Source: Rhizomys pruinosus
Lineage: Eukaryota > Chordata > Mammalia > Rodentia > Spalacidae
Direction of reading: 5' to 3'
DNA length: 64,000 nt
Assembly (NCBI GenBank): GCA_009823505.1
Contig: VZQC01002915.1
Location: 1,733,962-1,797,961, forward strand
A program made the position numbers and the translations under genes. The notes under the pieces were generated by a model that saw only the letters and a program-made list of their open reading frames with translations, searched no databases and was not told the origin of the DNA. Positions 32,801 through 42,300 of this stretch are shown piece after piece. Position 1 is the stretch's first letter. The number at the start of each line of letters is the position of its first letter.

Positions 32801-35800
32801 TATATACATAGTTAAGATAAAATTGATTAATTGTGGTGGTGCATACCTGTGATCTCAGTACTTCAGGATTCAAGACCAACTTGGGATATGCACTATTGAA
32901 GATCTATATTAAGGCAGAGGCAGGCATTCAAGGTCTCTGTGTTCAAGGCCAGCCTAGTCTACCTAGTGAGTTCCAGGCCAGTTGGGGCTTCAGGGAGACC
33001 CTGTCTCAAAAAACAAAACAAAACAAAACAAAAAACAAAAACAAAAGAAGATATATATCAAGACCCTGCCTCCTTCTCCTAAAGAAACCTGACCCCTCAA
33101 ACAAAATAAAACCCAAGCATAATCAAACAGTACAGATAACCCAGAATGAAAGGCAACAGCCTTTGACTCTGGGGCAATTACCTTCTCCATTCCTTTCTAA
33201 AGCTTCTGGGCTACCACAGTATTCAGGGTTGGGAACACTGGGCTAGACACCGTGTTCAAGATCTTTCTATCTTAGTCTATTTTCTGGTTTTCTCTGGGGG
33301 AGTACTCTTCATTTTCCGATGGAAAAACTCAAATCCAAACAGGAACAGGAAACCAGGCTTTGGACCTAGGAGACTGGCCTCAGACTGTCTCAGCTCTGCT
33401 CTTCAAATATTTATTTTTATTTTTTATGTGTATCAGTGTTCTGCCTGCATGTAGGTATATACACAGAGGGTGTCAGATCCTGTGGAACTGGAGTTACAGA
33501 TGACAGTGAACTGTCATGTGGGAACGGAACCTGGGCTCCCTGCAAAAAGAGACAGTGCAAACCGCTGAGCCATCTCTCTAGCTCTGAGCATTGCTCTTTA
33601 AAAAATGTAAACACACTCATAAATGCACTCGTGAAGCAGAGGCAGGCGGATCTCTGTGAGTTCAAGGCTAACCTGGTCTACAGAGTGAGCTCCAGGCCAG
33701 CTGGGATTACAGGGAGACCCTGTCTCGAAAAGACCAAAAAAGTAAACACATCTGTCACTCAGCATTTCAGATGGAAGTTAATTTGCTGTTCTACAGTGCC
33801 TATATACCTAAATCAGATTTGAATATGTACACAGATAGCCACTGAAATCCACGTTCAAAATGCGCTATAATCTGAGCACTCCCAGCAACACCTGCTTTTC
33901 TTTTTTTCTGTCTTTTTGAGACAGGGTTTCCCTGTAGCCCCAGCTGTCCTGGAACTCACTCTGTAGACCAGGCTGGCCTTGAACTCACAAAGAAACGCCT
34001 GCCTCTGCCTCCCAAGTGCTAGGATTAAAGGCATGTGCCACCACGCCTGGCTAGAGATATTTTCAAACACAAAACAAAAGCACAGCGCTGTCCTTCCTGG
34101 TGGTGTGATTTATGTCACAGAACCTCAGCAGGTGGTTGGTATATCAGCCTACATGCCAAGAAGGAAAAGTGCCCAAGCCTTGTAGATGACATGTTTCAAT
34201 GATTATTTCTCTACTTATAATTTCATGTTCACTTAGGAGTCAACAAAAAAGTCCAAGTCTGAGCCAGGGGTGGTGGCCCACGCCTTTAATCCTAGCACTT
34301 GGGAGGCAGAGGCAGGCGGATCTTTGTGAGTTCAAGGCCAGCCTGGTCTACAGAGTGAGTTTCAGGACAGCTGGGGCTACAGGGAGACCCTGTCTCAAAA
34401 AGACCAAAAAAAAAAAAAAAAAAGGTCCAAGTCTGTGTTTAACCAGTATAATGCCTTTTATACAAAGTGAGGTTTTGAAACTATAAGCTTGAGTAATTTA
34501 ATTGAAGACATAGCCAAGATCAGGCCTTTAAACTTCCCAGGTTCAGAGAGGTGTGTAGTGTGTGCCTGTAATCCCAGCTAAGAGGATCACCATGTGTTCA
34601 AGGGCAGATAGGATTATATAGTTATTCCCTATCCTGGGCTACACAGCAAGAGACAGTCTCAAAAACAGCAAACCAAAAAAGGTTCTCCTAGGTTTAATGT
34701 ATGACAAGCAATGGTCTTCAGCCAAGGAAGGCCCTAAAAAAGGTCAGTAGTTTCTGGCAGTCCTCTTTCTACTCACCCTCACACCAGGGAGGTATGGAGA
34801 GGCAGTCTGTTTTCTAATTGTGGATAGAAACAATTTTTTAAAATGCAAATAAATGCAGAAAAACACAAAGATCAAAGCTGGGGCTCATCATCCCTTGGCA
34901 CTAACTACATCTGCGAAACTGTGGCTAATTTTAGTATGCTCTCTCCACGCTCCGGGCTTCCTTTCCTTCACTGGTGGTTTGTCATGTCCTACCTTAGCTA
35001 CTTACTTCCTGGGATCACAGCCAGCCTTTATTATTACCAGTACATGTATGATAACCTTGGCCTCAAGTATCCTGGTTACCTTGATATCTTTACTTCAGGC
35101 ACCCTTCAGTCCCACAAACCCTGCAGTCTGGTAAGCCCACAGGCTTTCCTTCAGTCCTCGCACACCCCAGTCTTACTCGTCTCTTCACCTGGACTAAATC
35201 CTGTGGCCAGTCTCAATCCTCTGTCTTTCTTGCTTGATCATGTTTTTCCTGGCAAAATCCACTTCTCCTGACAATTCAAGCCTCTGCAAACTTTGCAAGG
35301 CTGACTGGTCTCTCTGCATCAGGGTTTCTCCACCTCAGTGCTACTAGCATTCTGGAGGAGATATTCTTGTAGGAGGCTGTCCTGTGAACTGTGGGGGTGC
35401 TTGCTATCATCCCTGGTCTTAATTCACTGGGTATTATCTCCTAATCTAAGACCATCAGAGGTCTTTAGACACTGGTAAAATTCCCCTGTGAAGTAAACAT
35501 GGTCCCTGCTGAGAATCAGTGTTCCATTTTAATGATTTCTAGCATCAGGTAGGCTCTGAGGATGCCTGGCCATCAGCCTCAGCTCAATTATCCTTCTCTT
35601 CTCCCAGATGCCTCTTCAATACTTGGTTTCCTTATACCTCCAACTCCTTCCTGTTTCCTTAATACCAGCTGATGACCTCTATAGGGAAACAGAAGCAAAC
35701 AGAATTTCTTCCAACTTCTAGTACCAAACATCTGTGTCCACAGCCTTTGAGGTCTCTCTGGTTACAATGCTCCAGTTGTATACTAACTCACAAGGACACT

Positions 35801-38734
35801 GCCCCAGTAGCATTCCCATTTCAGCATCATCATTCTTTTCCATGGTTCCCAGCAGCAAAATGCACTGTCATATCCTAAATATAAAAACAAGCAAAAAGCA
35901 AATGCCACCCCTGACCTTTGAACCTAAAGTTCCCATGAGCTCCTCATCTCTCGATTCTCTCAAAGCCCCCTTTAAGGAAATGACTATAGTTGCTTCTGTC
36001 TCTTTGAACCCATTCCAATCAGTGCTTATACCCTACCACTCAGCCAGCAATGTTCTGGTCAGGACTCCATACTGTTAAATTCAATGAGCTATTTGCTATC
36101 TGTCTGTCAATCTATCTTATCGAAGTATCTAACACAGCTGATTTCCCAACTTTGAAACACACTAAAGAGGAAGTCTTGCCTGGTTTCCTTTTTCTTTTTT
36201 AATTTTATTTATTTTGGTATGTGTATGAATGTACTGTCTGCATGCAGGTGTGTGCACCCTTGTAGTGCAATGCCGTGGAGGTCAGAAGAGGGTGTCGGAT
36301 TCCCCTGGACCTGGAGTTCTCCTGGAATTGGAGTTTCAGATGGTTCTCGGCCGCCATGGGGTGCTGGGGATCGAACCCGAGTCATCTGTAAGAGCGGTCA
36401 GCGCTCTTAACCGCTAGGCCATCTCTCCAGGCCCCCTGGTTTTCTTACTAGCTGTCTTTAGGTTCTCTTACCTTTTTTCTGGTTCTTCCTTATCTCCCAA
36501 ATGTCTATCTACATTATATCTCCACTTAGATGTTAGGCATCTATGTTTTTCTTTTATGATTCAGGGTTATGCAAGGCCAATTTCACGCATCTGGAATTTA
36601 ACCACCCACCCTCTCATCTCAAAACAAATGAACAAACCAAAACCAAATCCTGCTGGCTATACCAGCAAAATGGTCAACTATCACCCAGTCCAGATTCCAT
36701 CATTTTTACCCAGATTGTCTCAATTGTCTTCTGCTTTAAAGACACCTCTCAGCTTCCATCCTTACCCCTTATGGCTTAATATCAATACAGTGGCCAGAGA
36801 GACTTTAAGAAGTAAACAAAATTGCTAGGTGTGTTGGGATACTCTTATAATCCCAGGATTCAGGAGGCTGAGGTAGGGACTATAAATTTGAGGCTAGTCA
36901 GGCCTGTATAGCAAGACCATCTTAAAAAGAAAAAAAAAAAGGAAATAAAGGAAAATAGTGTCAACTCCAGTGGCTTCCTACCAACTGGACAGTAAACATG
37001 TAGCATGTTTACTTTCTGAGCAGGGCCTCTTCTCTGTTGGGCCAGGGATACAGCCCTAGCACTCTGAAAAGTGCCTGGCACTACTTAATGAAAGACTACA
37101 ACAGATTCTTGGTTTAAACCCCATCAGCAGCTTCTGTAGTAGGCAAGTGTGGAAGCTCCAGGGTGAAAGGCAAGTCCTACACCATCCTGATCCTTCTCGC
37201 CTGGCTAGACTTACATGCCATCACACACTCCCCTAAATACACCATCCTCTTTCTGCCTGCCTCCCTTCAAACACAGACCGTTACTGTGGCCTGTGATGAG
37301 CACACTGATCCAGTTCAGTTGAACTCCTATTCAGTTCACTCTGTACTCCACAATACCTTCTCCAGTCTTGCCTGACTTCCTTAGGAATGCCATCTATTTC
37401 AAATTTCCAACCAGCTTTTTTTTTTTTAAACTTTTTTGATGTCTGAGTATTGTGCCTATGTAAGTGTACCTGTGTCCCGCACTGCCAGAGAGGCTGGATC
37501 CCCTAGAACTAGAGTTACAGATGGTTACTAGCCACCATGTGGGTGCTGAGATTTGAACCCAGGTCTTCTTCAAGAACAGCCAGTGGGTTAGAGAGATGGC
37601 TCAGCGGTTAAGAGCACCCACTGCTCTTGCAGAGGACCCGGGTTTGATTCCCAGCACCCACATGGCGGCTAAGAACTGTGTTTAACTCCAGTTCCAGGGG
37701 AATCCGACGCCCTCTTCTCACCTCCGCCGCATTGCATGACACGGGTCCACAACGTACATGCAGACAGTATACTCTTACACATTAAAAAAAAAAAAAAAAA
37801 AAAAAAAAAGAACAGCCAGTGTTCTTAACCACTGAGCCATCTCTCCAGCCCCCAAATTCTTACTTCTATTACACTGTAAATCAGATTATAATTAAAACAT
37901 TCGCATATGGGTCTTCCTTGGAAGACTGTAAAGTACTGCAGGGGAGGAATAATCTTTTTTATTTCCAGTACCTACAAAGTTACTCAGCACACAGTAGCTT
38001 CTCAGTAATTGTTAAGTAGATGTGAAGTTAAGCAGACAAGTATATGGCTTGCATACAGAAGCAGAGATAAGCAAGATGCCAGTTACCAGGGCTAGGCACA
38101 AAAGCCATTCTGGACCTTTGACCAACTCCACAAAGTGCACTTAGTGTAGTCCCTCAAGACGTGTCTGTCATAGGCGGGAAAAACTGCTGGTGAAACCCAT
38201 CTTAAGGAAAAAAAGCTGGTATTTTATACATCTGACATTCACTCATTCAGCAAACGCTGAGCAGCGCTTTGCATTAGAACTCTTATCTCATCGACTTTCA
38301 AAACCAACCTCTCTGAGGAGGCTCAAAAACTGATTTGTACAAGATCCCACAAATGGCAAGTCAGGAATTCACTGGCAGTATGACCCTGAAAGGTGGCGGG
38401 CAAGTCACAGGGCGAGAGTCTCCAGAGGGCTGGTCCCGCGTGGCCCTCACCTTAAGTGACTCGAAGCCGCCTTCTTTTCAACGTCCGTCTTGGAAGCCGC
38501 GACTTGTGTCTTCTGGGCCTCGGTGTTGATGGTCGGAGCTGTGACATCCGCCAGGGCCCTGCGGAGAAGAGCACAGTGTTCGGGTTAACGGTCCTTGGGG
38601 CCCCGAGTGGCACACGCAGGAGCGCAGTCCCAAGGGTGGCCGTGGGCCCGAAAAGACAATCATTCTTACCTGCCTGTCGTAGGTCGAGTCCATGACCGCA
38701 GAAGCCAAGACCCGGTATTTCTTACCACCTGCAT
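26780..38734 (-). CDS. MRPS11: MRPS11, mitochondrial small-subunit ribosomal protein uS11m (6 coding exons)
   Basis: Nuclear gene for the uS11 protein of the mitochondrial 28S subunit, which acts in the matrix on the platform of the small subunit. Coding exons (minus strand): 38734-38670, 38558-38451, 32718-32620, 30263-30134, 29026-28961, 26887-26780. They sum to 576 nt, giving 191 residues plus TGA, close to the about 194 of human. All introns are GT-AG and phases match at each junction. Seen in the protein: an Arg/Trp-rich N-terminus ([15 protein letters not shown]) fitting a mitochondrial targeting peptide; a variable linker in residues 22-58; the uS11 core from about residue 62, with [14 protein letters not shown] and [11 protein letters not shown]; and the classic uS11 tail [18 protein letters not shown]. 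The start is the first ATG in frame with the targeting peptide. Head-to-head with MRPL46. Identification rests on near-complete match to the remembered human protein; very secure. Confidence 0.97.
27193..28690. repeat. MRPS11 intron 5 minisatellite, 40-bp unit, about 37 copies
   Basis: Unit gaagcacccggcatcttggc then tccctcttccctctccctac, strictly 40 bp. It fills about 1.5 kb of the 2.07-kb intron 5 (26888-28960). In the gene's sense it is purine-rich. Local homogenisation is visible: units at 28341, 28381 and 28421 are identical (acatcctggc variant). Three units (27741, 27941, 28621) read CCGCCATCTTGG, a YY1-type core on the minus strand. Confidence 0.95.
28961..29026 (-). CDS. MRPS11: MRPS11 coding exon 5
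   Basis: Acceptor TTCTCTTCAG, donor CGTTGG|gtaagt, 66 nt, phase 0 at both ends. Encodes [22 protein letters not shown], the conserved uS11 strand and loop. It is too short to stand out as an open frame. Confidence 0.96.
30134..30263 (-). CDS. MRPS11: MRPS11 coding exon 4
   Basis: Acceptor TTTTCCCAG, donor GCAGCA|gtaagt, 130 nt. Encodes [19 protein letters not shown] and then the uS11 [20 protein letters not shown] motif region, ending in AAAA. Confidence 0.97.
30626..30822 (+). mobile_element. B4-type SINE in MRPS11 intron 3
   Basis: gggctggcaagatggttcaa, tgctgccaagcttgatgacc, gttgtcctctgacttccata, A-rich tail. Confidence 0.75.
31688..31766. repeat. Three 26-27-bp tandem units
   Basis: gagtattttagagaatggtg plus cttact, at 31688, 31714 and 31740; in MRPS11 intron 3. 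Confidence 0.9.
32025..32255 (-). mobile_element. B2-type SINE in MRPS11 intron 3
   Basis: catccgtgtcgtgcaatgcc, tcaaacccgggtcctctgca, tgagccatctctctatcccc. Confidence 0.87.
32256..32464 (-). mobile_element. Older B3-type SINE in MRPS11 intron 3
   Basis: ggccagaagagggcaatgga, gaaccaaacttgggttctct, ttaattctccagcccg. Ends about 155 bp from exon 3. Confidence 0.72.
32620..32718 (-). CDS. MRPS11: MRPS11 coding exon 3
   Basis: Acceptor TTAATTGCAG, donor CAACAA|gtaaga, 99 nt. Encodes the segment with [19 protein letters not shown] and [14 protein letters not shown], the beginning of the uS11 core. Intron 2 on its upstream side is the longest of the gene (32719-38450) and is full of SINEs plus MER20, L2 and MIR remnants. 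Confidence 0.96.
32830..33050 (+). mobile_element. B1-type SINE with rearranged left half
   Basis: gtggtggtgcatacctgtga starts a B1-like piece, interrupted; ttcaaggccagcctagtcta through gagaccctgtctcaaaaaac is the right half, with an (AAAAC)n tail. Confidence 0.65.
33405..33587 (-). mobile_element. B3-type SINE
   Basis: Internally deleted: tgcatgtaggtatatacaca joins straight to gagggtgtcagatcctgtgg; head ctgagccatctctctagctc. Confidence 0.7.
33634..33742 (+). mobile_element. 5'-truncated B1 SINE
   Basis: Starts in the middle of B1 at gcagaggcaggcggatctct and ends ctgtctcgaaaagaccaaaa. Confidence 0.82.
33896..34052 (-). mobile_element. B1 SINE
   Basis: tgagacagggtttccctgta to tgtgccaccacgcctggct. 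Confidence 0.87.
34262..34425 (+). mobile_element. B1 SINE
   Basis: gccaggggtggtggcccacg to ccctgtctcaaaaagacc plus an A run; nearly full length. Confidence 0.88.
34545..34680 (+). mobile_element. Old B1-type SINE
   Basis: gtgtgtgcctgtaatcccag, gggctacacagcaagagaca, gtctcaaaaacagc. Confidence 0.55.
35318..35525. mobile_element. MER20-type DNA transposon remnant in MRPS11 intron 2
   Basis: tttctccacctcagtgctac, gaggctgtcctgtgaactgt, catccctggtcttaattcac and ctgagaatcagtgtt follow the order of MER20 (hAT-Charlie). Confidence 0.65.
36195..36436 (-). mobile_element. B2-type SINE with 17-bp internal duplication
   Basis: Units cctggacctggagttct (36304-36320) and cctggaattggagtttc (36321-36337). 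In MRPS11 intron 2. Confidence 0.87.
36820..36942 (+). mobile_element. Old B1-type SINE
   Basis: gctaggtgtgttgggatact, ataatcccaggattcaggag, gcaagaccatcttaaaaaga. Confidence 0.55.
37425..37852 (-). mobile_element. B3-type SINE split by a later B2 insertion
   Basis: Outer antisense B3 pieces 37425-37585 and 37822-37852 flank a B2 in the opposite orientation. Confidence 0.88.
37586..37807 (+). mobile_element. B2-type SINE with perfect target-site duplication
   Basis: Sense B2 (agagagatggctcagcggtt, ccagcacccacatggcggct, long A tail) flanked by a 14-bp duplication AAGAACAGCCAGTG at 37572-37585 and 37808-37821. Confidence 0.93.
37920..38025 (+). mobile_element. L2/MIR3-type remnant
   Basis: gactgtaaagtactgcaggg, tttatttccagtacctacaa and cagcacacagtagcttctca resemble the 3' end shared by L2 and MIR3. 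Confidence 0.5.
38270..38395 (-). mobile_element. MIR remnant
   Basis: ttgtacaagatcccacaaat and ggcaagtcaggaattcactg fit the antisense MIR core; about 60 bp from MRPS11 exon 2. Confidence 0.5.
38451..38558 (-). CDS. MRPS11: MRPS11 coding exon 2
   Basis: Runs from acceptor CTCCGCAG to donor TTAAG|gtgagg; 108 nt covering the end of Arg22 to the start of Ser58. It encodes the poorly conserved, Lys/Ala-rich linker ([19 protein letters not shown]). At the junction with exon 3 the protein reads SHLSIYPP; human, from memory, reads SHTKFSIYPP, so two residues appear to be missing or the donor has moved. Confidence 0.93.
38670..38734 (-). CDS. MRPS11: MRPS11 coding exon 1
   Basis: Encodes residues 1-21 and two bases of Arg22. 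The donor is GGCAG|gtaaga. The peptide begins [18 protein letters not shown], closely like the human start. Intron 1 is only 111 bp (38559-38669). Confidence 0.95.
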
Positions 38735-39072
38735 GACTGGAATTGACCCTCCTCGGCTTCCGTCCCTGCGCCCGGCCTGGCTGGAGGCAGCACCACGGGT
38801 GCCTGTGGGGGACTTCACCTAAGGGAACCAGCTGACTACTCTTGGTGTGACCCCTTGGGTATTTTTATTTCAATTTCAATTCCAATGCTCCACAAAACTA
38901 TCGACATGGGAGTCTTTCCCTCTCTTAATGGTCTAACATGAGAATCTTACCCATTCCTCCCCATTGCAATGGTTGGTCCTACCTGGCCAACCCGCCCCTT
39001 GCTGCCTCATGGAAGCGTACGGTTGGCTGAGCTCCCCCCGGGAGCCGCGGTGCATTTTTGGAAGACAGAAAG
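38735..39072. promoter_or_regulatory. Bidirectional promoter between MRPS11 and MRPL46
   Basis: The 338 bp between the two divergent start codons must contain both transcription start regions (inference from layout). CpG-rich sequence flanks it on both sides, with an AT-richer centre (about 38860-38960). A GC box CCCGCCCC (Sp1-type) lies at 38991-38998. No TATA box is evident at a sensible distance from either start, as expected for housekeeping genes. The pair is also head-to-head in human, so the arrangement is an old one. Confidence 0.85.
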
Positions 39073-39080
39073 ATGGCGGC
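39070..39080 (+). promoter_or_regulatory. YY1-type motif overlapping the MRPL46 start codon
   Basis: AAGATGGCGGC matches the YY1 core (AAnATGGCGGC), and its ATG is the MRPL46 initiation codon. YY1 sites at this position are common in ribosomal and mitochondrial housekeeping genes, where they can position transcription start as well as translation start. Binding itself is not shown. Confidence 0.65.
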
Positions 39081-39300
39081 GCCCATGAGGCGGGTTGTGT
39101 CAAAGGTGGCTGGGGGCTGGAGGCGCTTCGACCGGCTGTGGTCAGGGAGCCCGGCTTTTCGCGGCCTGGCCATTGAGGCCGTGCCCTCAGGCAACCGGTC
39201 CCCATGGCGCTTGTTGGGCGCCCTTTGTCTGCAGCGGCCACCGCTGGTCACCAAGCCTCTCACCCCATTGCAAGAAGAGATGGCGGCTCTGCTGCAGCAG
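39073..39300 (+). CDS. MRPL46: MRPL46 coding exon 1
   Basis: Residues 1-76, phase 0, donor CAGCAG|gtaagg. Holds the targeting peptide and the start of the MRP-L46 domain ([15 protein letters not shown], then [15 protein letters not shown]). GC- and CpG-rich, continuous with the promoter island. Confidence 0.96.
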
Positions 39301-42300
39301 GTAAGGCGCGCGGAGGCTTCAGGGTTACGAGAGGGGACGCAGTAACAGCAAGCCGGACTTGATCCCGTCCCAACTCCAGTATTGTGTGACCTGGAGCGAA
39401 ATACCCTCTTTGAACAGCAAATACACAGTTCGCGTCAGCAGTTTGCTTTAGTTTGTTCTTTGTTGTCACTTGGGCACTCTATGGAGATACTTTTCCTTCT
39501 TGCTTATTCAAAACAGTAGGGATCCGAGACGGAACAGGAACCACCTCCTGTCCTTTAGGAACTCAGACTAGGAAAGAAAGTCCTTGTGATTGGATGAGTG
39601 TGAAGAAGAAAGCACTAGAAGCGGTGGGCACATCTTTAAGATGTCTGTGGTAAAGCCAGTTCTGTCTTGACCTCACAGGACAATGTCTGTGGAGGGCAAA
39701 TGAGGAAATATGGGAAAATAAATTGAGTGTAGTTGCTGTCAGTAAGTCCCTGTAGTTAGTGATCGAAAGTGTTATGTTTGTATTTAATCTTGGGCTACTA
39801 GAGTAAATATCTCTTCTGTGTTTTTTGCTCAATTTATTTATCTATTCACTCTTGACAAATAGCCTTTATTTGCCCTAAAGGTTTTCATAGCTCACACTAA
39901 GTATCAGTGTGTTAAGTGGTTAGAGATACAGTAGTCAATAAGACAGGCCTACAGCGCTGGTTCCCAGAGTTTCTGTGTATTGGAGTGAGGGGTGCAGTCT
40001 GTAACCAAGCACATGACTAACTTAAGACTTTGGTAAGTGTGATAGAGGAAAAATAGGTAAGTGTTTCAATGGGCCCTGTAGTTTCGATTTTTCTGCAAAG
40101 TGTCTAGGAATGTCTCTCTAAGAAAGTGGTATCTAAGTTGAATCAGAAGGATGAGTAGAAGTCTTGGAGGAGTGTGAGGAAGAAAAGACAATGTCTGTAA
40201 AGTCCCCAGGGCAGGAACGTCCTGATGAGTAAGGTGCTAACTGAAGACTGATATGCCTGGAGCTTGGGAAGTGGGCCCACAAGCCTGCCTACCCAGCACT
40301 CTGCTCTTCCTGGTAGTCCTGACTCCTGATCACAGTCTGACATTTTGGAGAGTTTAACTGAAGCTGCAAGGCCAGTGCATCCTTTTTTCTTTGTTTTCTT
40401 TGATTATAGTGCTTTGATTATATTTCTGAGTGTATTAAGTGATACGCTTCTGAGCCTGATAAGGGTACTGTAGCTTTTTTCTTTTTTTCTTTTACTATTC
40501 CCAGATTGAGATAGAGAGAAGCCTGTATTCAGACCATGAGCTTCGTGCTCTGGATGAAGCTCAGCGACTGGCCAAGAAGAAAGCAGATGTTTATGATGAC
40601 GAACAAGATGAACAGGGAATTATGCTTGTACAAGACTTGGAAGATATGTGGGAGCAGGCATTCCTACAGTTCAAACCTGGAGCTCGAGTAACAGGTTTGT
40701 GACCTTCTAGACCAACTGAAAGGAAGGAGTGGGCTGCTCTGATTTCCAAATGGAGGACTGGTCTCTAGCCCCTGCTTTGCATTTCAGTAACAAGTGGCTT
40801 CAAGCAACAAAACAGCTTTCAGGAAATTAAGTTTTTTTTTTGGTCTTTTCAAGACAGGGTCTCCCTGTAGTCCCAGCTGTCCTGGAACTCACTCTGTAGA
40901 CCCGGCTGGCCTTGAATTCACTAAGATCCGCCTGCCTCTGCCTCCCAAGTGCTAGGATTAAAGGCGTGCGCCACCACGCCCGGCTCAGTTAAACTTTGTG
41001 ATTGTCATTTGAGTTTAGTTTCTTTTCTGGATCAGAGAACGGGAGAAATGCAGCCTTTACTCTCCATTTCTTGTTCTGTTGGGAATCACTCTGAAAGCAG
41101 GGGTTGATCCCTGTTGTCCTTGAAAGACTGAAGAATAGGAGAGTGGGGTTAGTGTTAAATTTAATGGAACAGTGTGTTTGAACTTTTTTTGGGAGGTGCT
41201 TGGAATTGAACCCAGAGTCCCACTATATTTAAATTGTTATGGATGTTGCTTCTTTTCTAAAGGCCCAAAGTATGCTTTACTAGCGAGAGGAGAAGTTTAG
41301 TTTCCATTTCATCCCTTTCAGTTTCTTTAAGAACATGGTCTTCTATCCCGAAAGAGGTCAGAATTAGAGAAACAAGTTAGGGTTATAATCTGACTACAGG
41401 GTCTTTGAGGTAAAGCATTGGGTCTGTCCGTAAAGGAAGATTCTAAAACTCAAAACTCCTTGATTCTGGCAGCTCACAGTCTTTAAAAAAAATTTTTTTT
41501 TTATGCAGTCCTTTCTGTTGTTGTTGTTGTTGTTGTTTCCAATATGCATTACGCCCAACTGCTTTGGACGAAAGCTCAGGGGGCCCTACACAAGAAATAC
41601 TTACAACTAGGTAATTGGCACTAGCATCCACAGATGAGGGATACCATTTGTTGTTTGTTTTTCTGGGCTTTTTAAAATTTTTACCTCTTTCTCCGACCTC
41701 CTTTGTAGAAGCTGATAAAAAAAATGACCGAGCCTCATTGCAGCGGAGGTTAGACAGGAACCTTGTCTTGTTAGTCAAAGAAAAGCTTGGGGACCAGGAT
41801 GTCTGGTTACTGCCTCAAGTAGAGTGGCAGCCTGGGGAGACCCTCCGAGGGACGGCTGAGCGAGCCCTGGCTGTGCTTGCAGGTGAGCTGTCGACTTCCA
41901 GATCCTTTAAGCCTCATTTCAGATTCACTGTGAGATGTGACATATAAATGGAATGGGAAGGTTTTTTGTTTTGTTTTTTTTTTTTTTTGGTCTTTTCGAG
42001 ACAGGGTCTCCCTGTAGCCCCAGCTGTCCTGGAACTCACTCTGTAGACCAGGCTGGCCTTGAACTCACAAAGATCCGCCTGCCTCTGCCTCCGAGTGCTG
42101 GATTAAAGGTGTGGCCACCACGCCCCTCTGTCTTGAGCTTCTGATCCTCTTGCCTCCGCCTTCTGAGTGTTGAGATTTTATGCGAGTACCGCCATATCCA
42201 GTCTTGTACTGTATTGGGGATTGGACCCAGAGCCTTCTGCATGCTAGGCAAGCACTGTACCAACTGACCTACATTCTCATCCCCAGGAAAAAAAACTATA

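Noticed and set aside
39058..39072. An N-terminal extension of MRPL46 (MEDRK)
   Set aside because: Would need a TTG start; the human protein begins at the equivalent of the ATG at 39073.
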